DNA of 60,038 bases from Paulinella micropora (Eukaryota; Cercozoa; Imbricatea; Euglyphida): positions 150,645-210,682 of the forward strand of contig BJOX01000358.1 of assembly GCA_009731375.1 (NCBI GenBank). The letters are read 5' to 3'. A program made the position numbers and the translations under genes. Positions 32,837 through 43,519 of the stretch are shown here, piece after piece. The first letter of the stretch is position 1. Every line of letters begins with the position of its first letter. A model generated the notes under the pieces. The model saw only the letters and a list, made by a program, of their open reading frames with translations, was not told the origin of the DNA and searched no databases.

Positions 32837-33220
32837 TCACGGGAAGGACGTGGGCGTCGTCGTCGGGCGACGTGAAGGGTCTTGTGCTAGGTCAATATCA
32901 GGGAATAGTGGGTCTTGACGGGCATGATAACCACATAAGTCTGCATACACTAGCCTCTTTGCTGCCTCACCCGCCTTGCCCCAACTCCCCCCCTGTCCAA
33001 ACTTAACTCCACACTGTTCTCCCTTCCAGTTCAGCCCAGTACAACGAGTGGTTAGTGGGCCTGTGGTGTGACTCTTAGGAGTGGATGTAGTGGGGCGTTG
33101 TGTTTCGTTCTTTGTCTGTCTAGAGTTCTGAAGGGGTGTGGGTATCGGTTTCTCACTTGCTTTCCGTTTCTCTTTCTCTTTCACTTGCGAGGGTTTTGGT
33201 TGCAATGGTGAGGGTTGCAC
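32837..33220 (-). CDS. Second C-x9-C-x25-C-x2-H protein, 127 codons
   Basis: A basic, Pro/Lys-rich N-terminal half precedes the cluster TRCTGLNWKGEQCGVKFG ... DLCGYHARQDPLFPDIDLAQ. Shared with 23290-24199 are GEQCG, the aromatic after it, C-G-x-H-A-x-Q-D-P and x-x-D-L. The spacing is C-x9-C-x25-C-x2-H. The protein lies between the Gag-protease frame and a further Gag-like region on the same strand, so it is probably an element-borne domain. The pattern resembles short zinc-ribbon or treble-clef-like motifs, but I cannot name the family. Confidence 0.6.
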   Translation of the reverse strand: MQPSPLQPKPSQVKEKEKRKASEKPIPTPLQNSRQTKNETQRPTTSTPKSHTTGPLTTRCTGLNWKGEQCGVKFGQGGSWGKAGEAAKRLVYADLCGYHARQDPLFPDIDLAQDPSRRPTTTPTSFP

Positions 33221-34230
33221 ACGTTGTGTGTCTCGTGAGGTTGTGAGGGTAGGAGTGGTTGTTGTAGAGGTGTCGGGGTGTTGAGCACTAGTGAGAGTGC
33301 GGTGTGGAGGGTTGTGGGTCTGTCTCGGAGTNNNNNNNNNNCCCCCCCCCCCCCCCCACGGGCTCTTGCGGGTTGATCTAAGGGTTTGTTCTTACTTTGC
33401 TCCTTTGGAGGCTCACTATCCTCCTCGCCCTCTTGCTCTGCTTAACGAGCAATAATGTTTTCCCCACTTTGTATGTTTCCCTCCATTGCTTCTTCTGCAC
33501 CCTTCATCATGACTAGCCAATACTCTTCTTCTTCTGAGCTGTCTTCCCCCTCAGACTTATTTCCTTCTTCCTCCTCACCCTCCTCTCCTACTTCTCCCCT
33601 CATAAGAGTGACTCCTTTGGCTCCTTTCTTTCTAAACTTGCCACTCTTGTCTCTTTGCTTCCCCTTTGTGGAGTCAGAGTGAGCTGACTTTGGACTAGTT
33701 CGTTTGGGGCCTGACTTTTGTTTGGGGCAAAACGCTTTGTGTGTCCAGTCTGATAGCAGTTATAGCCGCAGTCAGCCTCCACTCCTGCTCTGAACTATTA
33801 CTTCCATTCTTGTTGCCCATGCCCTTCCCGTTCTTAGTCTATTTCTTGTTCTTCTCTCTATTTTCTCCCTTCTCTCCTCCCTCTCCTCTCCAAACAGTAG
33901 GTTCGCTCCCTTATCCTCTCTCTTTCTCTCTTTCTCCTTCCTACGTTCCTTTCTCAGTCTCTTCTGTTTCGCTTCCCACAGCACGTAAATTTCTCTTGCC
34001 GACTATCATCATGTGTTGGCCTGCTCGCTGCTGCTAATCTATCATGATCGTTGAGATATGCGGGCCCATAGGCCTCATGCTCTGCTAGCTTCTCTCTAAC
34101 AACCCATTTACTGCTTCCTCTTGCTCAAAGGGCTTCCCTCTCAGGGCTTCTATCCAGTTCTTCTGCAGTAGATGTTGTGTTAGATACTCATCCATATCCT
34201 CTGTCGGTCTCGGTCTCATCTCTTTAAATG
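33221..34230 (-). pseudogene. Upstream Gag-like fragments of Copia A2
   Basis: Reading from 34230 downward, broken frames give DEYLTQHLLQKNWIEALRGK, then AEHEAYGPAYLNDHDRLAA. A very basic Lys/Arg/Glu stretch follows (33772-33984), then CGYNCYQTGHTKRF near 33760, which resembles a degraded zinc knuckle lacking its last Cys. Then comes an acidic Ser/Pro stretch and a poly-C gap (10 N at 33332-33341, C to 33357). I infer an N-terminal Gag portion of the same element, heavily decayed. Confidence 0.4.
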
Positions 34231-35477
34231 CTTTCTCCTCTCAGAGATAAGTTCTTACATATAAAGCCATGCTTTTTCAGGCTATCCACTAATCCTACAT
34301 GAGCTGCCTCGGCCGCCGCGTGAAGACCGTCATCTGCGTGAAAAGAGAGCAGCTGAGTGCTCTTACTCCCGTGTTTGATGAAAGAGGCTCGATCTAGACA
34401 AAACGTAATTAAAGCCTGTTTCTCGATCATCTCTTTCGACATTAGGTCATACCATAGCCTTCCAGCCTCTGGGTGACCATATGAGGCTTTCTTAAGTAGC
34501 CTGAGAGAAAACCTTCCCTCTCGAAACCTGGGGGGGGGGGGGGGGNNNNNNNNNNNNNNNNNNNNNNNNNNNNNNNNNNNNNNNNNNNNNNNNNNNNNNN
34601 NNNNNNNNNNNNNNNNNNNNNNNNNNNNNNNNNNNNNNNNNNNNNNNNNNNNNNNNNNNNNNNNNNNNNNNNNNNNNNNNNNNNNNNNNNNNNNNNNNNN
34701 NNNNNNNNNNNNNNNNNNNNNNNNNNNNNNNNNNNNNNNNNNNNNNNNNNNNNNNNNNNNNNNNNNNNNNNNNNNNNNNNNNNNNNNNNNNNNNNNNNNN
34801 NNNNNNNNNNNNNNNNNNNNNNNNNNNNNNNNNNNNNNNNNNNNNNNNNNNNNNNNNNNNNNNNNNNNNNNNNNNNNNNNNNNNNNNNNNNNNNNNNNNN
34901 NNNNNNNNNNNNNNNNNNNNNNNNNNNNNNNNNNNNNNNNNNNNNNNNNNNNNNNNNNNNNNNNNNNNNNNNNNNNNNNNNNNNNNNNNNNNNNNNNNNN
35001 NNNNNNNNNNNNNNNNNNNNNNNNNNNNNNNNNNNNNNNNNNNNNNNNNNNNNNNNNNNNNNNNNNNNNNNNNNNNNNNNNNNNNNNNNNNNNNNNNNNN
35101 NNNNNNNNNNNNNNNNNNNNNNNNNNNNNNNNNNNNNNNNNNNNNNNNNNNNNNNNNNNNNNNNNNNNNNNNNNNNNNNNNNNNNNNNNNNNNNNNNNNN
35201 NNNNNNNNNNNNNNNNNNNNNNNNNNNNNNNNNNNNNNNNNNNNNNNNNNNNNNNNNNNNNNNNNNNNNNNNNNNNNNNNNNNNNNNNNNNNNNNNNNNN
35301 NNNNNNNNNNNNNNNNNNNNNNNNNNNNNNNNNNNNNNNNNNNNNGGGGGGGGGGGGGGGGGGGGGGCTTAACATAAATGTCATAAGGCATTTTCGCATG
35401 TAGGTAGGCAGTAGTGAAGTCGATGAGCCATAAGTCTATGCCAAAGCAAGCGGCGTAGGTATTGAACCATAATACAC
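34224..35477 (-). pseudogene. RT fragment of another Copia lineage (D), split by an 800-N gap
   Basis: On the far side of the gap (35372-35477) the frame reads FNTYAACFGIDLWLIDFTTA, then YLHAKMPYDIYVKP, the first RT palm motif. On the near side (34224-34529) it reads LLKKASYGHPEAGRLWYDLM and LLSFHADDGLHAAAEAAH, the later palm motifs with an H-A-D-D catalytic site. In an intact Copia RT these motifs lie closer together than the 800 N, so the gap size may be arbitrary. Poly-G flanks both sides of the gap. Confidence 0.72.
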
Positions 35478-36559
35478 AGTATTATATTTCATTGATATTC
35501 CGTACAGAATCACATATCACTGGCAATTTCTACCGTTACGCATTTCACATAACGCAATCTTTTTTAGGAGGTGAGGGTAAAATGTTTGAGGTGGTGTTGT
35601 GAGAGATACTTGATCTTGAAGCTGATAGGCATTGATTGCTATTCTCCTCCTAGACCTACGCGTTGTAGCATTTCCTTGTATTCTATCAGCTGGTCTTGGA
35701 GATGAGGGAATGAGACGATCAATGCCCTGGCAAAGGGATCTTTCCACTTATGAGCCATAGAAACGATAAAACTCTGGATATCTATGTAGAGATCCAGATA
35801 GAACTCGTTGACTTCCCCAATCTTTCCGGTAATGAGAGAATCCCTCACCTCCAGTTCCTTTGCACGTTCAACTAGCGCTCCTATCAATCTCTTTATCTCT
35901 CCAGTAACTGGCATCTCTCCATCACCTTCTACAATCATCATCTTCCCTTGCCATCGCCAAACAACATTAGACTGATCCTTTCTCTCTCTAACTCCCTCTC
36001 CAACCCATGATTCAACTCACCTGGTGCAAGGCGTGGCGAAGTGGGGTGTATTCCCTTATTCCTCTTCCTTGACTCCCCCTCTACCCCATCCTCCTCGCTC
36101 TTACTCATCTCTTTCTTAGAGTTTGAGCGTTGTACAGATGGGCTAGAGAAAGAAAAGAAGATTGGGGGAGGGACGTTGGAATTGTTCTCGTCATCTTCTT
36201 CATCAGATCTCGTCTCCCCCTCAACCTTCTCTCCTTTCTCCTTACTTACCTGAGTGTACACCCTCAACGTTCTCATCCGTTTCGGTATTTGGATTCGAAC
36301 GTTGTACAGGTGTGGTAGAGAGCGTATAGCCTGTGGGGAGAGATGGTTTGGGGTGTGAACTGTGAATAGAGGGGGTTCTGTGCGATGAGGTGGTTGTAGA
36401 CAACACAGACGAATTGGATGAGGTAGCGGGGGTTTTCTGCTCTACCCTAACCTACTCTCTCAGAATCCACTCCATTGGTGCTAACATCAGGGCATCTTTG
36501 AAAGCCATACTCCCTCCTTTCAATTCTGCCCTGATAACAGCCAACAAGTCCCCTCTCAT
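35478..36559 (-). pseudogene. Gag of Copia lineage D, broken
   Basis: From an ATG at 36559 the frame reads MRGDLLAVIRAELKGGSMAF, ending in a stop after EWILRE. Further frames at 35938-36276 (charged, Ser/Glu-rich) and 35639-35941 (VNEFYLDLYIDIQSFIV, then FARALIVSFPHLQDQLIEYK) follow. The last part aligns with the Gag of family A copy 2 (NEFY...FA..IV..PHL), so D and A are related. Protease and integrase are absent between this Gag and the RT fragment, so the copy is internally deleted or chimeric. Confidence 0.6.
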
Positions 36560-36624
36560 ATGTTCAGTACCAACATGATGCAAACAAAAGTCACACCCAA
36601 ATGTCTCCATTCTCGTAGCACACT

Positions 36625-36918
36625 TTATACCAACTTCTTTTGTAGAAATAGAATTGGTAATTGTAATTCAATATGCCTTGTAACTTTACAATTGAAGACT
36701 CGAAATTTAGTGTTAGGACTGACACTAGCCAAGAGGACTTGAATAATTTCATTAAGACTGATTATGATAATTGTAGGAGTCAGGTCGGGACACGCGTTTT
36801 CAGAACGCGCCAATTTGTATCTCAATCTATGTCTGAGTAAAGTATTTCAGATTTGCCTAATTAAGCAAGTCACTAAGTGCTCCAGTTCGATCACCGTTCC
36901 TGTCAAGTATTAATACAA
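36625..36918 (+). repeat. LTR of Copia C1 (plus strand)
   Basis: Homologous to 39418-39712 (plus) and 42111-42406 (minus). Shared blocks are ataccaacttcttt at the start, agtaaagtatttcagatttgcc in the middle and caagtattaata at the end. The exact ends are uncertain because no clean TG...CA border is visible. A Gag ATG follows at 36925. Confidence 0.65.
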
Positions 36919-36924
36919 AGGGTT

Positions 36925-38018
36925 ATGACCTCTTCTGCGCTGAAGGATGCTGCCACCGATGTTCTACAAGGAAAGGCGCCTACGTTCAAGGATGGTGTAT
37001 CGGGAAGGAGCTGGGACGATTGGTTTGCGCAAGTTCGGGCGGATCTTGCGTCGATTGAGTGCTGGGAATACGTGAAGCCGTTGACTGAAGTACTTCAATG
37101 GCGAGTGGAGGTTGAAGCAGAACTTCGGGCGGAAGCCAAGGAGGCTAAAGATGGTGCTGCGAGGCAAAGACGTGGGGACGCCGATAACAAGCAACAGGAC
37201 CAGAAACATGATCTCACTCCAGTTCAACGGAGGCGGATTACGGCCAGAAGGGCTCAAGTATTCATGTGGTTGTATAAAGGCTTGGAATACGGATCTGCGT
37301 CGGAGCGCATCGTCAGGCACCTAGTAAGGGAGGAGCAACTCCGACCGGAAGAATTATTAAGGCTGCTCCGGCAATCATACCAAGGGAATGATGCTCATCA
37401 AAAGCAACAGCGGAACAACTTGGTGTGCGGATGGAAGTTTTAATTGTAAAGAGGATCTGCGGGCACAACTGAGCGACTTTGAGTCGCATTGCCAGTTCTT
37501 GGAGGCCGATCAGTGCAACGTTGCGGATGCAGTTTATTAAAACTGCACTTGGTAAGCGGAGCACCGACATCTGTGGAAGTCATTTCTGGATGCTGAAGTC
37601 GCTACACCTTCGGCTACGTGGGACGAGTTCAAGCAGCTCTTCGAAAGAAGAGTAATTGCGAATGAAGCAATGAGAAAGGGCGGCGGGTTCAGCGATGGTG
37701 GCTCCACAGCAACAGCGAACGAGGGAGGCACCGGCAAGGGAAGGAAGAAAGTTGGAATGCTACAACTTTGGGAACCCGCACAAGTACTTTACCTGCACAA
37801 TTAAGTGCAGGATCCCGGGACACGATCACCAGGGGAGAAGATGCCCGACACTCAAGGATCGGTACAGGAAGAAGATGCCTTCGGAAGGAGACCAAAAGCA
37901 GAATGCGAGCCAAAGGCAGAGCGGAAACGGAAATGTGGCCCAGAACAACGGGAAGCCGGGCGAGAAAGCTGGCAAGAAGAAAGCCAACGGAGGGGCACAG
38001 GGCGTATCGTGTCTTGCT
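36925..38018 (+). pseudogene. Gag of Copia C1
   Basis: The frame opens with MTSSALKDAATDVLQGKAP and includes WDDWFAQVRADLAS and ASERIVRHLVREEQLRPEEL. It breaks at 37441. A second frame carries ATWDEFKQLFERRVIANEAM. A third carries the remains of the zinc knuckle, CYNFGNPHKYFTC, where the second Cys has become Phe, and then GHDHQGRRCPTLKDRYRKKM. Sequence similarity to C2 ends at VSCLA near 38018. Confidence 0.8.
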
Positions 38019-39417
38019 AAGGCCAACTTACCTATATATCATGACATATATTGTTCTGCGTCTCCTTGTGTGTGTGGTTGGCAATGTGATGCGTCTCGTA
38101 CTTATGTCCCTTATTCTACTGAGATAAACACAGAGAGAGGTGAGAGAGCAAGGCAGGAGGATGACAGAGTGCTGTGTCCTGTTGTTCGTCCCCACTATCA
38201 TGAAAACATACACGCCACTGTATTTCACCGCATGTGTAAACACAGAGGGTAAAAGCCATGGAAAGGATGGCTAAGTATATGGGAGTAAAGATAGTGGGGA
38301 GAGAGTGGAGAGAACGAATAATGAAGTGTGAATGGTGTTTGCGGAATAAGATCAAAAAGACACCACACTTCAAAAAGAACCATCATATCATAAAGCACCG
38401 ACCCGGGATCCACCTTTCCATGGATACCCAGGGTTGGTGGAATACGATATCATGGGACGGTAAGAGATATAAGTTTACCGTTAAGGGCTTAGCGTCCAAC
38501 TTTGAACTCGATTACTATTTGCGTCACAAGAATGAATTTTCTCCTTGTTTTCTCAAAGCTACCGCCTTCTTTGAGAGACATTCAGGAAAGAGGTTAAGTT
38601 TATTACTTGCGACCAAGAGTACGGGATGTATACAGAGTTCAAAGAGTGGGTTGACATAAATCAGCCAGTCTTTCTCGAGGCCCCAACAGGGGAGAAACAG
38701 GTTGTCGCTAAGGTAGAGAGGTCCCACCAAACCAATCGTGGGTCCGCCAGAGCTATCCTTAGCGACGCCGAACTTCCACCCTCTATGTGGGTGGAAGCAG
38801 AGAAAGCCGCAACGTATTTTAGCAATCTCTTGCCCATAGCTCATGGACCCTTCAAAGGGAAATCCCCTACGAAGTGATCCACAAACGTAAACCCATGCTC
38901 CATCACCTCAGGCCTATCGGATGTATGGCGTTTATGAAAGTGGACGCTAAGAGGGGGAAAGGAGAAAGGGGAAAGAGAGTAATATTTCTCGGGTACGAAC
39001 GGAATACCGGATATTATCGGGTGTATGATCCGATCGCAAGGAAAATACACGGTAATGTTCGTGATGTCGTGTTCGATGTCTGGAAATTGGGGAAGAGGGA
39101 AGCATCCAAATCTCTAGCAGAGACCAACACCTCTGAAGAGATGTTTTCGGTGAAATGGCACTTGCCCCCTCCCGAACCCCAACGAACCCAACAACACTCA
39201 GAAAGCCAAGGTAATGTTCTGGGGGAGATCGCGGTAGAGATATTTCCGACTGGGGGAGACACTTCCCCAGCCGGGGGTCTATCATCTGGATCGCCCCCAC
39301 ATGAGGCGCCCCCCAATGACCCCAATACAGGGAACGGCGGTACTAAGGGCGTGGAAGTCATGGAGGACAGATCTGACCCACCACCCCTAGTACCTCCTAC
39401 CCCGACAGGTGTGACTC
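38019..39417 (+). pseudogene. Integrase of Copia C1, joined directly after Gag
   Basis: Starting from an unrelated joint after VSCLA, the sequence gives the integrase zinc-binding His residues (HATVFHRMCKHRG), the Cys pair (KCEWCLRNKIKKTPH), the first Asp in HLSMDTQGW, the second in the next frame (VKFITCDQEYGM) and the Glu in AKVERSHQTNRG. The C-terminal part is LRPIGCMAFMKVDAKRG, then VIFLGYERNTGYYRVYD. MYND finger and protease, present in C2, are absent. The frame runs straight into the LTR of C2 at about 39418, so RT and RNase H are lost or displaced. Confidence 0.78.
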
Positions 39418-39712
39418 TTTATACCAACTTCTTTGTTAGATTAGAATTGGTAATGTAATTCAATAGGCAGTATAATTTTCACAATTGAGGACCTATAATT
39501 TAATTGTTAGGACTGACATTGGTCAATGGACTTGAGTTATTATGATTAGAATGATTAGGTCAATTGTAGCAATCAGGTCAAGACACGCGCTCTTAGTTCG
39601 CGCCTCTTTTGTACCTCAATCTGTGTTTAGTAAAGTATTTCAGATTTGCCAAACCAAGCAAGTCACAAAGTGCTCCGGTCTTCAACACCGTTCCGGCAAA
39701 GTATTAATATAA
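39418..39712 (+). repeat. 5' LTR of Copia C2
   Basis: Starts around tttataccaacttctttg and ends around aagtattaatat. It matches the C1 LTR with many substitutions. It cuts into the C1 integrase-RT linker and is followed by the C2 Gag ATG at 39719. Confidence 0.68.
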
Positions 39713-39718
39713 AGGGTT

Positions 39719-40666
39719 ATGACCTCTTCTGCGCTAAAGGACGCTGCGACCGCTATCTTACAAGGGAAGGCGCCTACGTTCAAGGATGGTGCAAATGGAT
39801 GGAGCTGGGACGACTGGTATGCGCAGGTTCGGGCAGATCTCGCTTCCGTGTAATGCTGGGAATATGTGCAGCCTTTGGCTGAGGTGATCCGATGGAGAAC
39901 CGAGGTGGAGGCGGAACTTCGCGCGGAAGCTAAAGAAGTCAAGGAAGGAGCGGCGAGGCGGCAACGGGGAGATGTCGACGGCAAGCAAAAAGAGCAAAAG
40001 CAAGAGCTGACTTCGGTACAAAGGCGAAGGGTGATGGCCAGAAGGGCCCAAATCTTCATGTGGATGTACAAGGGATTGGACTACGGGTCAGCGTCGGAGC
40101 GAATCGTGAGGCACCTGGTGCGGGAGGAGCAGCTGAGACCGGAAGAGTTATTGAGATTGCTCCGGCAAAGGTACCAAGGCAACGACGCTCACCAGAAGCA
40201 ACAAAGGAACAACCTAGTATGCGGATGGAGGTTCAGCTGCAAGGAAGACCTACGGGCGCAACTCAGCGACTTCGAATCGCATTGCCAGTTCTTGGAGGCT
40301 CACGAGGAACCGATAAGTGCTACAATGAGAATGCAGTTTATTAAAACTGCACTTGGAAAGTGCGAACAAAGGAGCCTATGGAAGTCATTCCTGGATGCTC
40401 AAGTGGCTGCACCTTCGGCTACATGGGACGACTTTAAGCAGCTCTTCGAGAGGAGAGTGATAGCAAATGAAGCTATGTTAAGAGAAGAGAAAGCGTTGGG
40501 GGCAGCGATGGTTGCTACGCAGCAGCAGAGGACAAGGGAGGTACCGGCAAAGGAAGGGAGAAAGCTAGAATGCTACAACTGCGGCAACCCGCACAAGTAC
40601 TTTGCTTGTACTGTAAAGTGCCGGATCCGGGACATGACCATCAGGGAAGAAGATGTCCTACATTGA
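39719..40666 (+). pseudogene. Gag of Copia C2 with short zinc knuckle
   Basis: The frame begins MTSSALKDAATAILQGKAP. It has one TAA near 39850 (after ADLASV) and is then open to 40666. It contains ASERIVRHLVREEQLRPEEL, LSDFESHCQFLEAHEEP and FKQLFERRVIANEAM, close to C1. The zinc knuckle reads CYNCGNPHKYFAC, C-x2-C-x3-H-x4-C, the same shortened spacing as in family B. The frame changes at about 40620 to continue GHDHQGRRCPTLKDRYRKKM in the next ORF. Confidence 0.82.
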
Positions 40667-42110
40667 AGGACAGGTACCGGAAGAAGATGCCGCCAGGCGG
40701 AAACCAGAAGGCGAACGCAAACCAAAGGCAGAGTGGTAACGGTAGCGCGAGCCAAGCCAACGCTAGGCCGGGGGATAAGGGTGCCGGGAAGAAAGCCAAC
40801 AACGCTGCGCCGGTCGTGTCGTGTTTGGCAGTGTCTACCAACGACATGGAGATCCCACGAACGATGGATGCCTACCTTACACCGGCTTCGGACGGGGGAG
40901 GTCTCATCGAAGTTGGGGCGAAAGACACCGGAAGGAAGAAGGCATTTGCATTCATGGCTGCGACAAGCCCGATGATCTACATTGGAGAGGAAGAAGTGGA
41001 CGCACCGGGAGACGACAGCAATGGAAAAATAAACATAGCAGACTACTGGACGTGCTTTAATAACGCCTGTTTGAGTGAACTACGATATTGGAGATGGTTT
41101 TATAACTTCAAAGTCGTGCCGCACAACTGGGAAGATTATGTCAAAGGGCTGGAAAAAGGAGCAGGCGTTGATACTGCAGAAGGGCTACTCAAGAGAGTGT
41201 CAAGGCAGTGCGAGTTCTGCGCCAAAGAAGCAGTGAAGAAATGTGGGCACTGCAAAATGGTCTACTACTGTGGAAGATGGTGCCAACTGGGCAGGACTGG
41301 AGAACTCATAAAGTATTCTGCAAATATACTCAGCCGGAGGGAGTCAAGTCCTCGTGGCAAGCTGTGAAGGACAACGAAGCTATGGCTCCGGCAAGGGGAC
41401 TTGGCGGGCATGCGTCAACTATAACTGTAATGCGTGCGGACTTGGCGTTTCAACGAATGTTACGCTTCTTTCATGAACGGCCGGACACGGGCAAGACGGG
41501 GATGATGCAGAGATACAATAGAACCCTAATGATGAGTCCTACGACAGACGCGGCTGAATGGATCGATATCAGCTGGGAGGCTCTCATGCAAGCAATGGAA
41601 AGGGCTGGGAATGATAAAGAGCGAATGTTGCTTCGAGAGAGAGCGCAACAATTCCCGCCGCCATACGCTATTGTGAAAGAAAAGAAGACGGCGAGTGTGA
41701 CTTCGACGGGACCCGGGGAAGGAGAGGAGGACCAGACGGGTCTGCAATCGGTTATACGACGGGGTCAGGTGCCGAGTGGAGTGGCTGCAACAGGAGAAAG
41801 GAAGGTGGGGACGTGGGATGAGATGCGTACAAAGATTACGATTGGAGTGGATGGGGGAGAAGGGCTACCTACGGCTGTCGATGAAGGCGAGATAGAAGAG
41901 GAAAGAAAACCGCCTAACACCCCTATGGAATATGACAATGCAAGCATGATGGCGGTTAGAGGTGAAGAGCAAGAAGAAAGGGCGATCTACCTCGATAGTG
42001 GCTCATCGAAACACTTGGCTCCGAACGCGTCAATGTTGCAATACAAAGCTGACGAGGGGCTGGACCTAAGAGGAATAGATGGACCTACAAAGGCAACGGT
42101 CATGGGGAAC
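40570..42110 (+). pseudogene. MYND finger and protease of Copia C2
   Basis: Two overlapping frames (40570-41367 and 41208-42176) carry this part. The first ends in a MYND finger, RQCEFCAKEAVKKCGHC then KMVYYCGRWCQLG. The last His/Cys pair, DWRTHKVFCKY, is read in the second frame because of a frameshift near 41300. The second frame continues through a long Gag-protease spacer to the protease active site AIYLDSGSSKHLAPN (D-S-G). It is cut at about 42110 by the LTR of C3, which supplies the last ~20 codons of the open frame. The position of MYND between zinc knuckle and protease matches family B. Confidence 0.82.
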
Positions 42111-42406
42111 TTTATATTAATACTTGAGTCAGAACGGTGTTCAGTACCGGAGCACTTAGTGACTTGCTTGATTTGACAAATCTGAGATACTTTACTAATA
42201 CACAGATTGAGGTACAAATTGGCGCGCTTTAGAAACGCGTGCTCTAACCTGACAACTACAAATGTCATGTTCAGTCTTACCGAAATAATATGAGTCCATT
42301 TGTCTAGAGTCAGTCCAAACAATAAACTTAAAGTCCTCAATTGTGAACTAATACGGCCTATCAAATTATATTAACCAATTCTATACTATGAAAGAAGTTG
42401 GTACAA
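42111..42406 (-). repeat. 3' LTR of Copia C3 (minus strand)
   Basis: The reverse complement matches the C1 and C2 LTRs: accaacttcttt at its start, atctgtgtattagtaaagta in the middle and caagtattaatataaag at its end. A purine run (attaggggga on the minus strand, about 42409-42418) lies just upstream in element orientation and fits a polypurine tract. Confidence 0.7.
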
Positions 42407-42479
42407 AGCTCCCCCTAATTCAATAGGACGTTAATACTAACTAACCTTTATACTATACTTCACGGAAGAAAAGACGTAA

Positions 42480-43519
42480 AGTATAAGTCAGTTAGAATGT
42501 CCCGTAGTCGGTCCGCTCCTCTTTTGAACACCGATGGGCTAGCAATCCGCTTTGATAATATGTCCGCCCTATTAGCTTCAGACGGCGTCCAGGTGACCTC
42601 AACCTCCCCCTTCCGTATCGCTTCTGTCAGATGGTAGTGCCGAAGCGCAATGTGCCGGAGTCGCTTCGCAAATAGGTCTCGCTCTCCTGCGTGCCAGTCG
42701 CCAGGTGCTTCTGCGTTGTAGCTCGCACTGCGACCGGCCCACCAGCCAAGAACACCACCCCACCAGTTCTTGAGTACATCTTCTCCCCGTTGCCCAGAGA
42801 CGAGTCCGAGTCCGCCTCTAAAGTACGATTTCCATCCGAAGAGAACCGCACCCCTCTATCTCTGACGTGCAGAAAATACCGGAGCAGCTGCTCAGCTGCA
42901 CAGTAGTCGAACTTGTTCTTATCCGCTTGATGCTCCGCAATACACGCAATCGGCAGCGTCGCCTCCGGCACACTCGCTTTGAGGTAGATGTAGCTACCTA
43001 CTATTTCTTGCGGTTCGTACTGCACCATTACGGGGACCATCTTGGACCCATCCGGTACCCAAGGCGTCTTCGCCGGCATCCACGAACGCCCATCGCTCCG
43101 CTTGAATCTTGACAATAATGTGTCAATATATTGCCTTTGGTACAACGTAATCGAGAACATACCCCCCATCGCTTCATCTCGAACTCAATCGACAGGAACT
43201 CCTTGACTGGCCCAAAGTCCTTGACATTGCCCCGCTCCTTGTTGAGTAGTTCAACATACTTCGATCTGCTCCCGTCCGTTGCCGCAGCATGGATGCTATC
43301 ATCCACATGGTATGTGAGTATCTCCGTCTGCTTTGTTTCCTCGCCTTCCCTTGCGAACACCACCGGGTCGATGATGCTCTGGCTAAAGCCTAACTTTTCT
43401 GAGTTGGTATGACCCTGTAATTCCAATAGACATGGCCGGATGGCTTCAACCCGTTCACACCGCCAATCGCCTCCCATACCGTGTTCGGGGGAACATACCC
43501 CGCCGGAGGCTTCAGCCAC
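42480..43519 (-). pseudogene. RT C terminus and RNase H of Copia C3
   Basis: The frame at 43028-43519 has the RT catalytic site TEILTYHVDDSIHAAA and VKEFLSIEFEMKRWG. The frame at 42627-43169 has the RNase H region (TLEADSDSSLGNGEKMYS, GTQESETYL). After a shift near 42650, IALRHYHLTEAIRKGEVEV and SEANRADILSKRIASP give the usual Copia end. The stretch with the third RNase H Asp (as in YEDN) is missing, so RNase H is internally deleted. Confidence 0.78.
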
